Part shown: positions 17,411 through 24,716 of the stretch, in pieces
How positions within the stretch are numbered: position 1 is the stretch's first letter
Layout of the letters: the number at the start of each line of letters is the position of its first letter
DNA from: Neorhizobium tomejilense
GTDB lineage: Bacteria; Pseudomonadota; Alphaproteobacteria; Rhizobiales; Rhizobiaceae
Direction of reading: 5' to 3'
Assembly (NCBI GenBank): GCA_002968845.1
Contig: PVBG01000038.1
Location: forward strand, 1 to 35,314
Length of the DNA: 35,314 bases
The notes under the pieces: model-generated
Databases searched by the model: none
What the model was told of the DNA's origin: nothing
What the model saw: the letters and a program-made list of their open reading frames with translations, nothing else
Program-made: the position numbers and the translations under genes

Positions 17411-18130
17411 CTAGGTCAGCAATGTGCGGCAGAGATCGAAGAAGTCATTCGCCCAGCCGGCAAAGAGCGCAAAGAGCAGGAGCCAGACGGCGAGCATGAA
17501 ATGCGAATAGATGGCGGAAAGATCGATGCTGAGGCGCAGCCTGTCCGGCTGAACGTCGCTCGCGAATGCCCTGACCGTCGTGTGAGCGAGTACGGCGAGC
17601 CCGCCGAGGATATGCAGGCCGTGCAGGCCGGTGAGCATGTAGAAGAAGCTGTTGGCGGGATTGTCGGCCAGCACATAGCCGGCCGCCGTCAGTTCCCGCC
17701 ATGCCTGGACCTGTCCGACGAGAAAGAAGAGGGCAAGGGCAAATGCGGCGGCAAGCACCGGCCGCAGGCTCTCCATGTGGCCGTGCCCCGCTTCTCTTCT
17801 CGCCCATTGCAGCGCGACACTGCTTAAGGCCAGTGCTGCGGTGTTGACCCAGAGCAGCCGGGGAACCGGTGTGCCCCACCAGTCCGTCGATGCCATGCGC
17901 ATGAAATAGGCGCTGACGGCAAGACTGAAGAGTGCGCCGACGACGCCGAGAAACACGAAGAGGCCGATTTTCACCGCCGGTACGGGCGGCTGTTGCTGAT
18001 CTGTGCCGTGATGATCCGGCAGCTGCACGGACCCGGTTTCGAGCCAGGGTTTCGAGGCCAGCCGCTGTCCGGAAAGCCACCAGACGATGATGGCGGCGAT
18101 AACGGCAAGGAAGATCAGCGTGACGCTCAT
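17411..18130 (-). CDS. coxO: Cytochrome c oxidase subunit III-like protein (first copy)
   Basis: A 239-residue membrane protein of the subunit III superfamily, clearly diverged from the next gene. It carries an N-terminal anchor helix (VTLIFLAVIAAIIVWWLSG), then KIGLFVFLGVVGALFSLAVS, FFYMLTGLHGLHILGGLAV and a final SHFMLAVWLLLFALF helix. The pair of III-type genes side by side is as in coxO/coxP. Its ATG overlaps the coxN stop by 4 bases (ATGA), so translation is likely coupled. Whether both III-type proteins enter one complex is not known from sequence. Confidence 0.82.
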   Translation of the reverse strand: MSVTLIFLAVIAAIIVWWLSGQRLASKPWLETGSVQLPDHHGTDQQQPPVPAVKIGLFVFLGVVGALFSLAVSAYFMRMASTDWWGTPVPRLLWVNTAALALSSVALQWARREAGHGHMESLRPVLAAAFALALFFLVGQVQAWRELTAAGYVLADNPANSFFYMLTGLHGLHILGGLAVLAHTTVRAFASDVQPDRLRLSIDLSAIYSHFMLAVWLLLFALFAGWANDFFDLCRTLLT

Positions 18131-19905
18131 GCCGGAACCTCCCGTGTGATGCCGCCATCTGCCGGCGCGGTCTGCGGAATGAAGTCCTCGGCCGCTCCCG
18201 GTACGCTGTAGTCATAGGCCCAGCGGTAGACTACCGGCAGCTCCTTGCCCCAGTTGCCGTGGGCAGGCGGCGTCTGCGGCGTCTGCCATTCCAGCGTCGT
18301 TGCCCGCCATGGATTGCCGCCTGCCTCCCTGCCGCGGAAAAGGCTCCAGACCAGATTGAACAGGAAAACCATCTGCGCGGCCCCGACGATCAGCGCCATG
18401 ACCGTTATGAAGATGTTCAGCGTATGGGCCGAAGGCGGAACGAAGGCCGTCTCTCCCATCTCGAAGTAGCGGCGCGGCACGCCGAGCAGGCCGAGGTAAT
18501 GCATCGGGAAGAAGATCGCATAGGTGCCGAGGAAGGTGGTCCAGAAGTGGATCTGGCCGAGCGTCTCGTTCAGCATGCGTCCCGTCACCTTCGGATACCA
18601 GTGACAGATCGCCCCGAAGATGACGAGGATCGGCGCCACGCCCATGACCATGTGGAAATGCGCGACGACGAACATGGTATCCGACAGTGGCACGTCGACG
18701 ACGACATTGCCGAGGAACAGGCCCGTCAGGCCACCATTGACGAAGGTGACGATGAAGGCGAGCGCAAAGAGCATCGGCAGCGTCAGGTGGATATCGCCGC
18801 GCCATAGCGTCAGCACCCAATTGTAGACCTTGATCGCCGTCGGGACGGCGATGATCAAGGTCGTGGTGGCGAAGAAGAAGCCGAAGGCCGGGTTCATGCC
18901 GCTGACATACATATGGTGCGCCCAGACGATAAAGCTGAGCGCGCCGATGACGACGATCGCCCAGACCATCATGCGATAGCCGAAGATGTTCTTGCGCGCA
19001 TGCGTGCTGATCAGGTCAGAAACGATGCCGAAGGCCGGCAGTGCGACGATATAGACCTCCGGATGGCCGAAGAACCAGAACAGGTGCTGGAACAGGATCG
19101 GGCTGCCGCCGCCATGTTGCAGCTGCTCGCCCATTTCGACAATGGCAGGCATGAAGAAGCTCGTGCCGAGCAGGCGGTCGAACAGCATCATGACGCAGGC
19201 GACGAACAGGGCAGGGAAAGCGAGCAGCGCCATCACGGTGGCGGTGAAGATGCCCCAGACGGTGAGCGGCATGCGCATCAGCGTCATGCCGCGCGCGCGT
19301 CCCTGCAGCACCGTCACCACATAGTTCAGGCCACCCATGGTGAAACCGATGATGAAGACGATCAGCGAGGAGAGCATGAGGAGGATGCCCCAGTCCTTGC
19401 CGCCGGGCGTACCTGACAGGACGGCCTGCGGGGGATAGAGCGTCCAGCCGGCACCTGTCGGGCCGCCGGGGGCGAAAAAGCCCGCGGCCAGGATCAGTAC
19501 GGCCAGCAGGTAGATCCAGTAGCTCAGCATGTTCGCATAAGGGAACACCATGTCTCGCGCGCCGACCATCAGAGGAATGAGATAGTTGCCGAAGCCGCCG
19601 AGAAACAGCGCGGTCAGGAGATAGATCACCATGATCATGCCGTGCATGGTGATGAACTGATAATAGTGATCGGCATCGATGAAGGCGAAATAGCCGGGAA
19701 AGGCAAGCTGCAGACGCATCAGCCAGGAGAGCACCAGCGCCACGAGGCCGATCGCGATGGCGGTCAGCGAATATTGCACGGCGATGATCTTGGCATCCTG
19801 GCTGAATACATATTTCGTCCACCAGCTTTTCGGATGATAAAGCTCGACATCCTCGACCTCGGCGGAGGGGATGGCGCCTGCGCTGCCGGATGGAATCTCG
19901 ACCAT
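18127..19905 (-). CDS. coxN: Cytochrome c oxidase subunit I (aa3-type)
   Basis: A 592-residue heme-copper oxidase catalytic subunit with at least 12 helices. Ligands are visible: His88 (TMHGMIMV) and His418 for the low-spin heme; His281, His330 and His331 for CuB; His416 for heme a3 (AHFHMVMG). Tyr285 of GHPEVY is the residue that crosslinks to the CuB histidine, and Glu283 is the end of the D proton channel, so this is a type A1 oxidase. It reduces O2 to water and pumps protons. The ATG at 19905 follows GGGAAGAG; the longer frame to 20097 overlaps coxM and is not used. Confidence 0.95.
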   Translation of the reverse strand: MVEIPSGSAGAIPSAEVEDVELYHPKSWWTKYVFSQDAKIIAVQYSLTAIAIGLVALVLSWLMRLQLAFPGYFAFIDADHYYQFITMHGMIMVIYLLTALFLGGFGNYLIPLMVGARDMVFPYANMLSYWIYLLAVLILAAGFFAPGGPTGAGWTLYPPQAVLSGTPGGKDWGILLMLSSLIVFIIGFTMGGLNYVVTVLQGRARGMTLMRMPLTVWGIFTATVMALLAFPALFVACVMMLFDRLLGTSFFMPAIVEMGEQLQHGGGSPILFQHLFWFFGHPEVYIVALPAFGIVSDLISTHARKNIFGYRMMVWAIVVIGALSFIVWAHHMYVSGMNPAFGFFFATTTLIIAVPTAIKVYNWVLTLWRGDIHLTLPMLFALAFIVTFVNGGLTGLFLGNVVVDVPLSDTMFVVAHFHMVMGVAPILVIFGAICHWYPKVTGRMLNETLGQIHFWTTFLGTYAIFFPMHYLGLLGVPRRYFEMGETAFVPPSAHTLNIFITVMALIVGAAQMVFLFNLVWSLFRGREAGGNPWRATTLEWQTPQTPPAHGNWGKELPVVYRWAYDYSVPGAAEDFIPQTAPADGGITREVPA

Positions 19906-19954
19906 GATGTCTCTTCCCTTTCCTTCCGATGCTGCCTGAAACCGTTTCACCGGT

Positions 19955-20770
19955 TCAGTTTGCCGGTCGCGGCTCTCCCGATGCCATAAGCTGGGTGAAT
20001 GTCTGCTGCTGCCCGAGCCAGGTCTGATAGTCCGCCGCTTCCTCGACGACGACGGTCCCGCGCATTTGCGCATGGCCGATGCCGCAGAGCTCGGCACAGA
20101 GAATCTCGAAGCTTCCCGTCCGTGTCGGCGTGAACCAGAAATAGGTGATCATGCCGGGGATCATGTCCATCTTGGCGCGGAATTCCGGCACATAGAAATC
20201 GTGGAGGACATCGACGGAGCGCAGCAATATGCGCACCGGCTTGCCGACCGGCAGATGCAGCTCGCCGCCCTCGATGATCACGTCGTCGAGGCCGCTTGCG
20301 TCGTTCTTATTCAGGCCGAGCGGATTTTCGGGGCTGACGTCGCGCGTCTCCGCACGGCCGAGCTTTCCGTCCGCGCCCGGCAGGCGGAAACTCCACAGCC
20401 ACTGCTGGCTGACGACCTCGACCGGTACGGCATCGTCAGGCACCGTGATGAACTGGTTCCACACCACGAGGCCGGGCGCCAGCATCGCCGCGACGCCGAC
20501 TGCCGTTCCCGATGCCAACAGCCATTCCAGCCTGCGGTTTTCAGGCTCATAGGCCGCCTGGCTGCCTGGCTTGTGCCGGAAGCGGAAGACGCAATAGGCC
20601 ATGAACGAAACCACCGCCACGAAGACGATGCCGGTGATCCAGAAGGTGATGACGAGCGTGCTGTCGATATAGGTCCAGTTGGACGCGATCGGCGTCCACC
20701 ACCACGGGCTCAGCACATGGAACAGCACGGAGCCGACGACAATCAGGACGAGAATCAGCACAACAGCCAT
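19955..20770 (-). CDS. coxM: Cytochrome c oxidase subunit II (CuA)
   Basis: A 271-residue subunit II with an N-terminal signal-like helix, two membrane helices (about residues 35-62 and 83-104) and a periplasmic cupredoxin domain. The CuA ligands are all there: His190 (DVLHDFYVP), Cys225, Glu227, Cys229, His233 and Met236 (CAELCGIGHAQM). There is no fused heme c domain, so electrons must come from a separate cytochrome c, such as the one encoded just upstream. GGGAGGGG precedes the ATG at 20770. Its own promoter is seen at 20828-20856. Confidence 0.94.
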   Translation of the reverse strand: MAVVLILVLIVVGSVLFHVLSPWWWTPIASNWTYIDSTLVITFWITGIVFVAVVSFMAYCVFRFRHKPGSQAAYEPENRRLEWLLASGTAVGVAAMLAPGLVVWNQFITVPDDAVPVEVVSQQWLWSFRLPGADGKLGRAETRDVSPENPLGLNKNDASGLDDVIIEGGELHLPVGKPVRILLRSVDVLHDFYVPEFRAKMDMIPGMITYFWFTPTRTGSFEILCAELCGIGHAQMRGTVVVEEAADYQTWLGQQQTFTQLMASGEPRPAN

Positions 20771-20827
20771 TTCCGCCCCTCCCTGAGCAGGTCGACCGTG
20801 AAACCACATTCTGCAGAAATACGGGTT

Positions 20828-20856
20828 ATTATCGCACGAATGGAAAAGATGGGCAA
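20828..20856 (-). promoter_or_regulatory. Sigma70-like promoter for the oxidase operon
   Basis: On the minus strand TTGCCC (4 of 6 to TTGACA) and GATAAT (5 of 6 to TATAAT) are exactly 17 bases apart. They lie about 58 bases upstream of the coxM start and downstream of the cytochrome c stop. No FNR/FixK box (TTGAT-N4-ATCAA) was found here, so the sequence does not show direct low-oxygen control. Confidence 0.55.
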
Positions 20857-20899
20857 TTACTGCAATTTAGGCATGTCCACCCGGTCGTCTCTCAGACTG

Positions 20900-21289
20900 T
20901 CACTGGGAATATTGCTTGAGATAGGCGATGAGATTGGTGATCTCCTGCTCGTCCTTCACACCAACGAAGGCCATCTTGGTGCCCTTCACCTTCGCTTTTG
21001 GATTGTGCAGATAGTCGCGCAACGCCGCCTCGTCCCAGACAAGACCGCCGTCTCCGGCCGCCTTCATCCCGGTCGAATAGGCGAAATTGGGATGTGTTCC
21101 GGCCTTTCGGCCGAACAGCTTGTTCAGCGACGGACCGACCTTGTTCGTGTCGGAATCGACGACATGACAGGTCGCGCATTTCTTGAAAACGGTGGCGCCC
21201 GCCGTCGCGTCACCTTCCTGAGCTAGGGCATCAAGCGACGAAACGGCGACGATGGACGCGCCGATCAACAGAACAACACGATAGGTCAT
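20900..21289 (-). CDS. Periplasmic class I cytochrome c
   Basis: A 129-residue cytochrome c with a signal peptide (about residues 1-24, ending ALAQ). Heme attachment is at Cys38 and Cys41 with His42 (CATCH), and the sixth ligand is probably Met106 in GTKMAFVGV. It resembles mitochondrial-type c2/c550 cytochromes. The ATG at 21289 is preceded by GAGG; two in-frame ATGs upstream have poor spacing. It lies 129 bases upstream of coxM on the same strand and is the natural electron donor for this oxidase, which lacks its own heme c. Confidence 0.92.
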   Translation of the reverse strand: MTYRVVLLIGASIVAVSSLDALAQEGDATAGATVFKKCATCHVVDSDTNKVGPSLNKLFGRKAGTHPNFAYSTGMKAAGDGGLVWDEAALRDYLHNPKAKVKGTKMAFVGVKDEQEITNLIAYLKQYSQ

Positions 21290-21570
21290 GGCAAACCTCA
21301 TCCTCCTCAAGGTTGCCCAATTGCCACATCATCCGCCGTCATCTTCGCGCGGATATGTTTGCGATCACTAAAAGAGTAGTCCTCCGGGTTGGCAAGTCAA
21401 CCGGCCCCACAAGAGGTTCGCGGATCATATCTGGCCCAATGGCCCTTTGAGGATGCGATCAAGAAAGCCTGGACCTGTGACGGCTGGAAGCCCCGAGGGG
21501 TCCGCGCCGTCTGCCAGGAGGCCTTCAACGCGGGACCGACACGCAGTGCAGCATGAGATCAATCAGCGCT

Positions 21571-21834
21571 CTATGTGAGTAGATAGACAAGGATTGCGGC
21601 TCCCAATAACCAAAGCCCGCTCAGAAGGCCTAGAGAAACAGCAACCGTTCTGCGGTCAACTTGAACCCACGGCCGCTGTGGACCGCGCAGGCTCATAGCA
21701 GACGTGTTATTGGGCGTGGTCACTCCGAAGGCCGATATGCTTTCCTCAGCAGAAGATGCTTTTGATGGTCTCGCGTTCATGCCAGTCTCATCCAATTTTG
21801 TCCGTGATTTTTCACCGAGTCCAACCAAATCCAT
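21571..21834 (-). CDS. Small membrane protein, unknown
   Basis: An 87-residue frame with one clear C-terminal membrane helix (VAVSLGLLSGLWLLGAAILV) preceded by a polar, Ser/Ala-rich stretch. I do not recognise the family. Two starts are possible, 21834 and an internal ATG at 21780; neither has a strong ribosome-binding site. The 281 bases between this gene and the cytochrome c gene hold no clear gene, although a + frame ending near 21555 (YLAQWPFEDAIKKAW) could be a relic of a small DUF982-like protein. Confidence 0.45.
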   Translation of the reverse strand: MDLVGLGEKSRTKLDETGMNARPSKASSAEESISAFGVTTPNNTSAMSLRGPQRPWVQVDRRTVAVSLGLLSGLWLLGAAILVYLLT

Positions 21835-21903
21835 TCGATTTCTCGACTTGAGGGCAATGGCCCCCTGAACACGCCAGCGACGATTGCTGACCCGAGAGAG
21901 AGC

Positions 21904-22299
21904 TTGGCGGTCTCAAGCAATGTTGTGGCGCTGACCAAAGATCTCACCGCCGATCTCCGGAAGCTTCTCGTCAATTTTGATGGTATTCCGCCGGAGTTGA
22001 TTGCCGGCGCGCTGACCCGGTGCGCCCACGAGATCATGTGCCTGCAAAAGTTGTCCCAATACTCGTCGGTTGCGGTGGAAGTTTACCAGATATTCGCTAC
22101 ACTCCCTGACCGAACTGGACGACGGCGACAGCCGTGTGGAAGTTCCACTGCCGCAGGGCCGCCCCCAGCGGTTACCCCCACTGCGGCAAGGGCTCGACGT
22201 GCTTCCATACCGCCCGTCGAGCCCTTCGTGCCGCCCCCACTGCACCGTCCAGCGACCTCAACCGTCGACCATGATCCGATCGCGGTTCCCGCTCATTGA
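21904..22299 (+). CDS. Hypothetical protein, doubtful
   Basis: A 131-residue frame starting with TTG. The first ~65 residues (DLTADLRKLLVNFDGIPPEL, then EIMCLQKLSQYSSVAVEVYQ) look like genuine helical protein. The remainder is Pro/Arg-rich and may be out of frame. No family is recognised. A purine-rich GAGAGAG lies very close to the TTG. It may be the intact start of a gene whose 3' part is frameshifted. Confidence 0.3.
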   Translation: MAVSSNVVALTKDLTADLRKLLVNFDGIPPELIAGALTRCAHEIMCLQKLSQYSSVAVEVYQIFATLPDRTGRRRQPCGSSTAAGPPPAVTPTAARARRASIPPVEPFVPPPLHRPATSTVDHDPIAVPAH

Positions 22300-22511
22300 T
22301 AGGTTTGACTTGATGTTTTGCGTGAGTGCTTGGTCGCCGTAACATCTGGATCACCAGTAAGCTCCTTGGTGATCGCTTCAAGCGTCACGGAAAGTCCAGC
22401 CTCGACCTCGACCGATTTGAGGCCTTTTGCGATCTCTCTCGCGTAGATCACTAGCCTCGCCAGAGCGACGAGTTCTACTTCCATATCAGTTTGCAAATCC
22501 GAGTATGCCAT
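22293..22511 (-). CDS. Hypothetical small helical protein
   Basis: A 72-residue acidic-to-neutral protein beginning MAYSDLQTDMEVELVALARL and predicted mostly helical. A GGGGGT stretch lies about 8 bases upstream of the ATG at 22511. No family is recognised. It lies 90 bases downstream of the YcaO/TfuA operon on the same strand, so it could be its last gene, but the gap is wider than those inside the operon. A weak 6-bp stem near 22589-22609 lies in between. Confidence 0.45.
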   Translation of the reverse strand: MAYSDLQTDMEVELVALARLVIYAREIAKGLKSVEVEAGLSVTLEAITKELTGDPDVTATKHSRKTSSQTYQ

Positions 22512-22601
22512 GCACCGACCCCCAACTTGTGTGGGCAATCTAAAACTCTTTGAGGGTCGTCGGGCGTGACATCGCCGTGACACAACGCATGGCTGATGAC
22601 G

Positions 22602-23297
22602 CTAGCCATCACGCCAGAGAGACGTTCGGTTAAATTCAAAGTGGGTGGAGGGAGAATACGTGTCGGCCCGGCGCAGAGCGTCGATCAGGGCGATGGCGTC
22701 CGCTCTTTTTTGGTCCACATAGTTGTGGCGAAGAATTCGCAGCAATTCGTTGGTGCGAGCACTCGCAATTTCCGGGCAGTTTGCGACGATTGCGTTCCAG
22801 CTGCGGACCTTGAAGAACAAAGATCGCGCCCTTTCTTTGAGCAGCTCTGCCTCCTGATCGCTGATGAGACCGTGCGTGCAACAGTTGGCGACGGTAGCGT
22901 CTACATTGACCATCGGGATGGTGACGGCGACATATCCAAGCTCTTCCGGTCCATGCAGCAGTGCGACATCCGCATCGTCGACACGGGTTTCGCTCGCATA
23001 GGCCGCAAAGATTTCGCCAATGCCAGTCATGCCGAAGGCGTGACACTCTGCCGCCCGCAAGGCACCCATGCTCGCCGCTCCAAAGACCGCAACGCCTTTT
23101 GATAGACCGTAGAGAATTTCCTTGTGCCAGACGGGGGCGACATATTCGAAGGAGCCGTCGATCAATCCGATGGCCCGCGCACCTTCGTCGACCGCCAGCC
23201 GCACATCTCCCTGCATCGCCGGCGGCTTTACAATTATATCATCAGTGACGAAACGTCTTGCCTCCGGAAGGCTTGGACCGACAAAGAGTACTTTCAT
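22602..23297 (-). CDS. TfuA-like protein
   Basis: A 231-residue protein with the TfuA core. Residues 1-10 read MKVLFVGPSL; the signature AASMGALRAAEC is at about 74-85. The family is named from the trifolitoxin locus of Rhizobium leguminosarum. In bacteria and archaea TfuA partners YcaO to make backbone thioamides, probably by supplying sulfur. Its ATG overlaps the YcaO stop by 4 bases, so the two are translationally coupled. It is the last gene of the five-gene block and ends in an ordinary Gly-rich tail. The family call is firm; the sulfur role is transferred from other systems. Confidence 0.88.
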   Translation of the reverse strand: MKVLFVGPSLPEARRFVTDDIIVKPPAMQGDVRLAVDEGARAIGLIDGSFEYVAPVWHKEILYGLSKGVAVFGAASMGALRAAECHAFGMTGIGEIFAAYASETRVDDADVALLHGPEELGYVAVTIPMVNVDATVANCCTHGLISDQEAELLKERARSLFFKVRSWNAIVANCPEIASARTNELLRILRHNYVDQKRADAIALIDALRRADTYSPSTHFEFNRTSLWRDG

Positions 23298-24445
23298 GAG
23301 GTAAACGATGCTGTCATCGCCCTGTCGCCAAATCTGCGCCGGCGCTCTCCCTCAGGGCTTTCCAGTCCGGGCACCAATATCTTGACGACCGCAAAAGGTG
23401 ATGTCGGCTCGCTCAATCGAACGGCGATTGCTTGCGTGATATCCGACCGCTTCAAGTTCCCCAAGATTCCTGCAAGGTCGTTCGGACCGGGCAAGGGCAC
23501 GCCGCGTGAAGGATCAGCAGAAAACAACTTTAACAACCTCTCCGGCAGTGGTCGCCGATAGGTCTCATGGAATACGTCGTCACGTGCGCCACTGATATAG
23601 GTGACCCGGGACTGTGCGGCTTCCGTCAGCGCGCGCACTGCAGCGCGCTCGCTGGATGGATGTGCACCACAGCCGAACGTCACGTCGACATACCGTGGCG
23701 CATGGGACGCGAGCGCGGTTTTCGCCGCAAGGAAGGCGCCGATACACGGTATGCCGATATCGCTTGTCATGTCGAACATGCGCAGCAGGATGTCCGCTTC
23801 CTCGATTTTCGCGATAAGGGACCTAACGTCCTCATCGCTGAATGCGTCGGGCTCCAGACACCTGGAGTGCTGACCGGATTCAGGAAGAACCTGCCACAAG
23901 ACATGAGCGTCGCGTTCGATGCGCTCGACAAGGCCGTGGAAAATGGCCTCGTCATGCGTGTTGCCCGATGCAAGGCCATCCGAAGATTGCCAGTACCGGC
24001 AGTTCGACAGGCTCCGATCGAGGGACACGGCTTCGGCCGGAACGTAGACGCGGTCAGAACCGAAGAGGTCTTCTCCCGCCGCAAATGCCATAATGTCGGT
24101 TGCTCGGGGAGGGGACTGGTTCCGGCCAAGAAGCGGTACAAGCAAGTCGACCCGCTCGTCGGCATCTGAAAGAGCTGACGCGGAGACAGTCTCGATTGAC
24201 AGGAACGGATCGCAAGCGACAGCCCGCTCTATGGCCTCCATGACCGCGGATGTTCTCGCATCGGCATCGGTAAGCCCTTTGCCTTGAGCAACCACGATCG
24301 ATTTGGCGTTTGGAGTATAGGCGCACCAGACCGGAATACCGATATGATCGAGCCCGGTCTGGCGGCCAATGCGGGTTATCCCGAGCGTCTTCAGAAAAGG
24401 ACGCACCCGCTCATAGGTCTCCTCGGGCGAGCAGATGCGGTCCAT
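23294..24445 (-). CDS. YcaO-domain protein (TfuA-associated)
   Basis: A 383-residue YcaO enzyme. ATP/Mg-binding acidic clusters are visible: SAVMEAIERAVA (Glu70, Glu73) and GNTHDEAIFHGLVERIERDA (Glu166, Glu174, Glu177, Asp179). YcaO enzymes activate a peptide backbone amide with ATP; with a TfuA partner the product is normally a thioamide rather than an azoline. The C-terminus is not Pro-rich as it is in azoline-forming YcaOs. It follows the 72-aa small gene by 19 bases and overlaps tfuA. The substrate is probably a ribosomal peptide encoded nearby, but protein modification, as for methyl-CoM reductase in archaea, cannot be excluded. Confidence 0.88.
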   Translation of the reverse strand: MDRICSPEETYERVRPFLKTLGITRIGRQTGLDHIGIPVWCAYTPNAKSIVVAQGKGLTDADARTSAVMEAIERAVACDPFLSIETVSASALSDADERVDLLVPLLGRNQSPPRATDIMAFAAGEDLFGSDRVYVPAEAVSLDRSLSNCRYWQSSDGLASGNTHDEAIFHGLVERIERDAHVLWQVLPESGQHSRCLEPDAFSDEDVRSLIAKIEEADILLRMFDMTSDIGIPCIGAFLAAKTALASHAPRYVDVTFGCGAHPSSERAAVRALTEAAQSRVTYISGARDDVFHETYRRPLPERLLKLFSADPSRGVPLPGPNDLAGILGNLKRSDITQAIAVRLSEPTSPFAVVKILVPGLESPEGERRRRFGDRAMTASFTS

Positions 24446-24464
24446 CGCTTACGCCGTCGGCAGC

Positions 24465-24683
24465 TTAGCCATCGAAGACACCAGAGAAAGCCTGTTCGGA
24501 GGAAGAGACTGCAACCGCCAAATTGACGTCTTTGACAATTGTTCCCCCTGCATTTCTAAGATCATTTGCCGCAGCCAGCGGCCCGGAAACGGGCGGCTGC
24601 ATCGGCAGGACGGTTCCCGCATCAATGTCCGCCAGATAAAGCTGATTGTCTCCGGGCAGCCCGATTATCACAACTCTTGCCAT
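24465..24683 (-). CDS. 72-aa small protein, candidate RiPP precursor
   Basis: This 72-residue gene sits between the SARP-like regulator and YcaO. A very strong AAGGGGG lies about 7 bases before its ATG, better than any other in the operon, as expected for a peptide made in excess. The sequence starts MARVVIIGLPGDNQLYLADI and ends NLAVAVSSSEQAFSGVFDG. It has no Cys, so thiazole formation is excluded; backbone thioamidation would not need one. The Ser/Gly-rich tail after AVAV would be the natural core, with the first ~50 residues as leader. Against this, the N-terminus looks like a folded beta unit, so it may instead be a small recognition or carrier protein. No known precursor family is recognised. 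Confidence 0.65.
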   Translation of the reverse strand: MARVVIIGLPGDNQLYLADIDAGTVLPMQPPVSGPLAAANDLRNAGGTIVKDVNLAVAVSSSEQAFSGVFDG

Positions 24684-24716
24684 ATGTTACCCCCTTGGTT
24701 TTAGGTACTAAAAAAT

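Noticed and set aside
18259..19416. Two + frames rich in Asp/Arg/His opposite coxN
   Set aside because: They mirror membrane-helix codons of subunit I, which gives charged antisense proteins; no start signal.
21290..21420. Possible FNR/FixK box upstream of the cytochrome c gene
   Set aside because: No TTGAT-N4-ATCAA-like sequence was found on careful reading.
22589..22609. Terminator after tfuA
   Set aside because: Only a 6-bp stem with a 9-base loop and no T-run; it overlaps the last codons of tfuA and is too weak to call.
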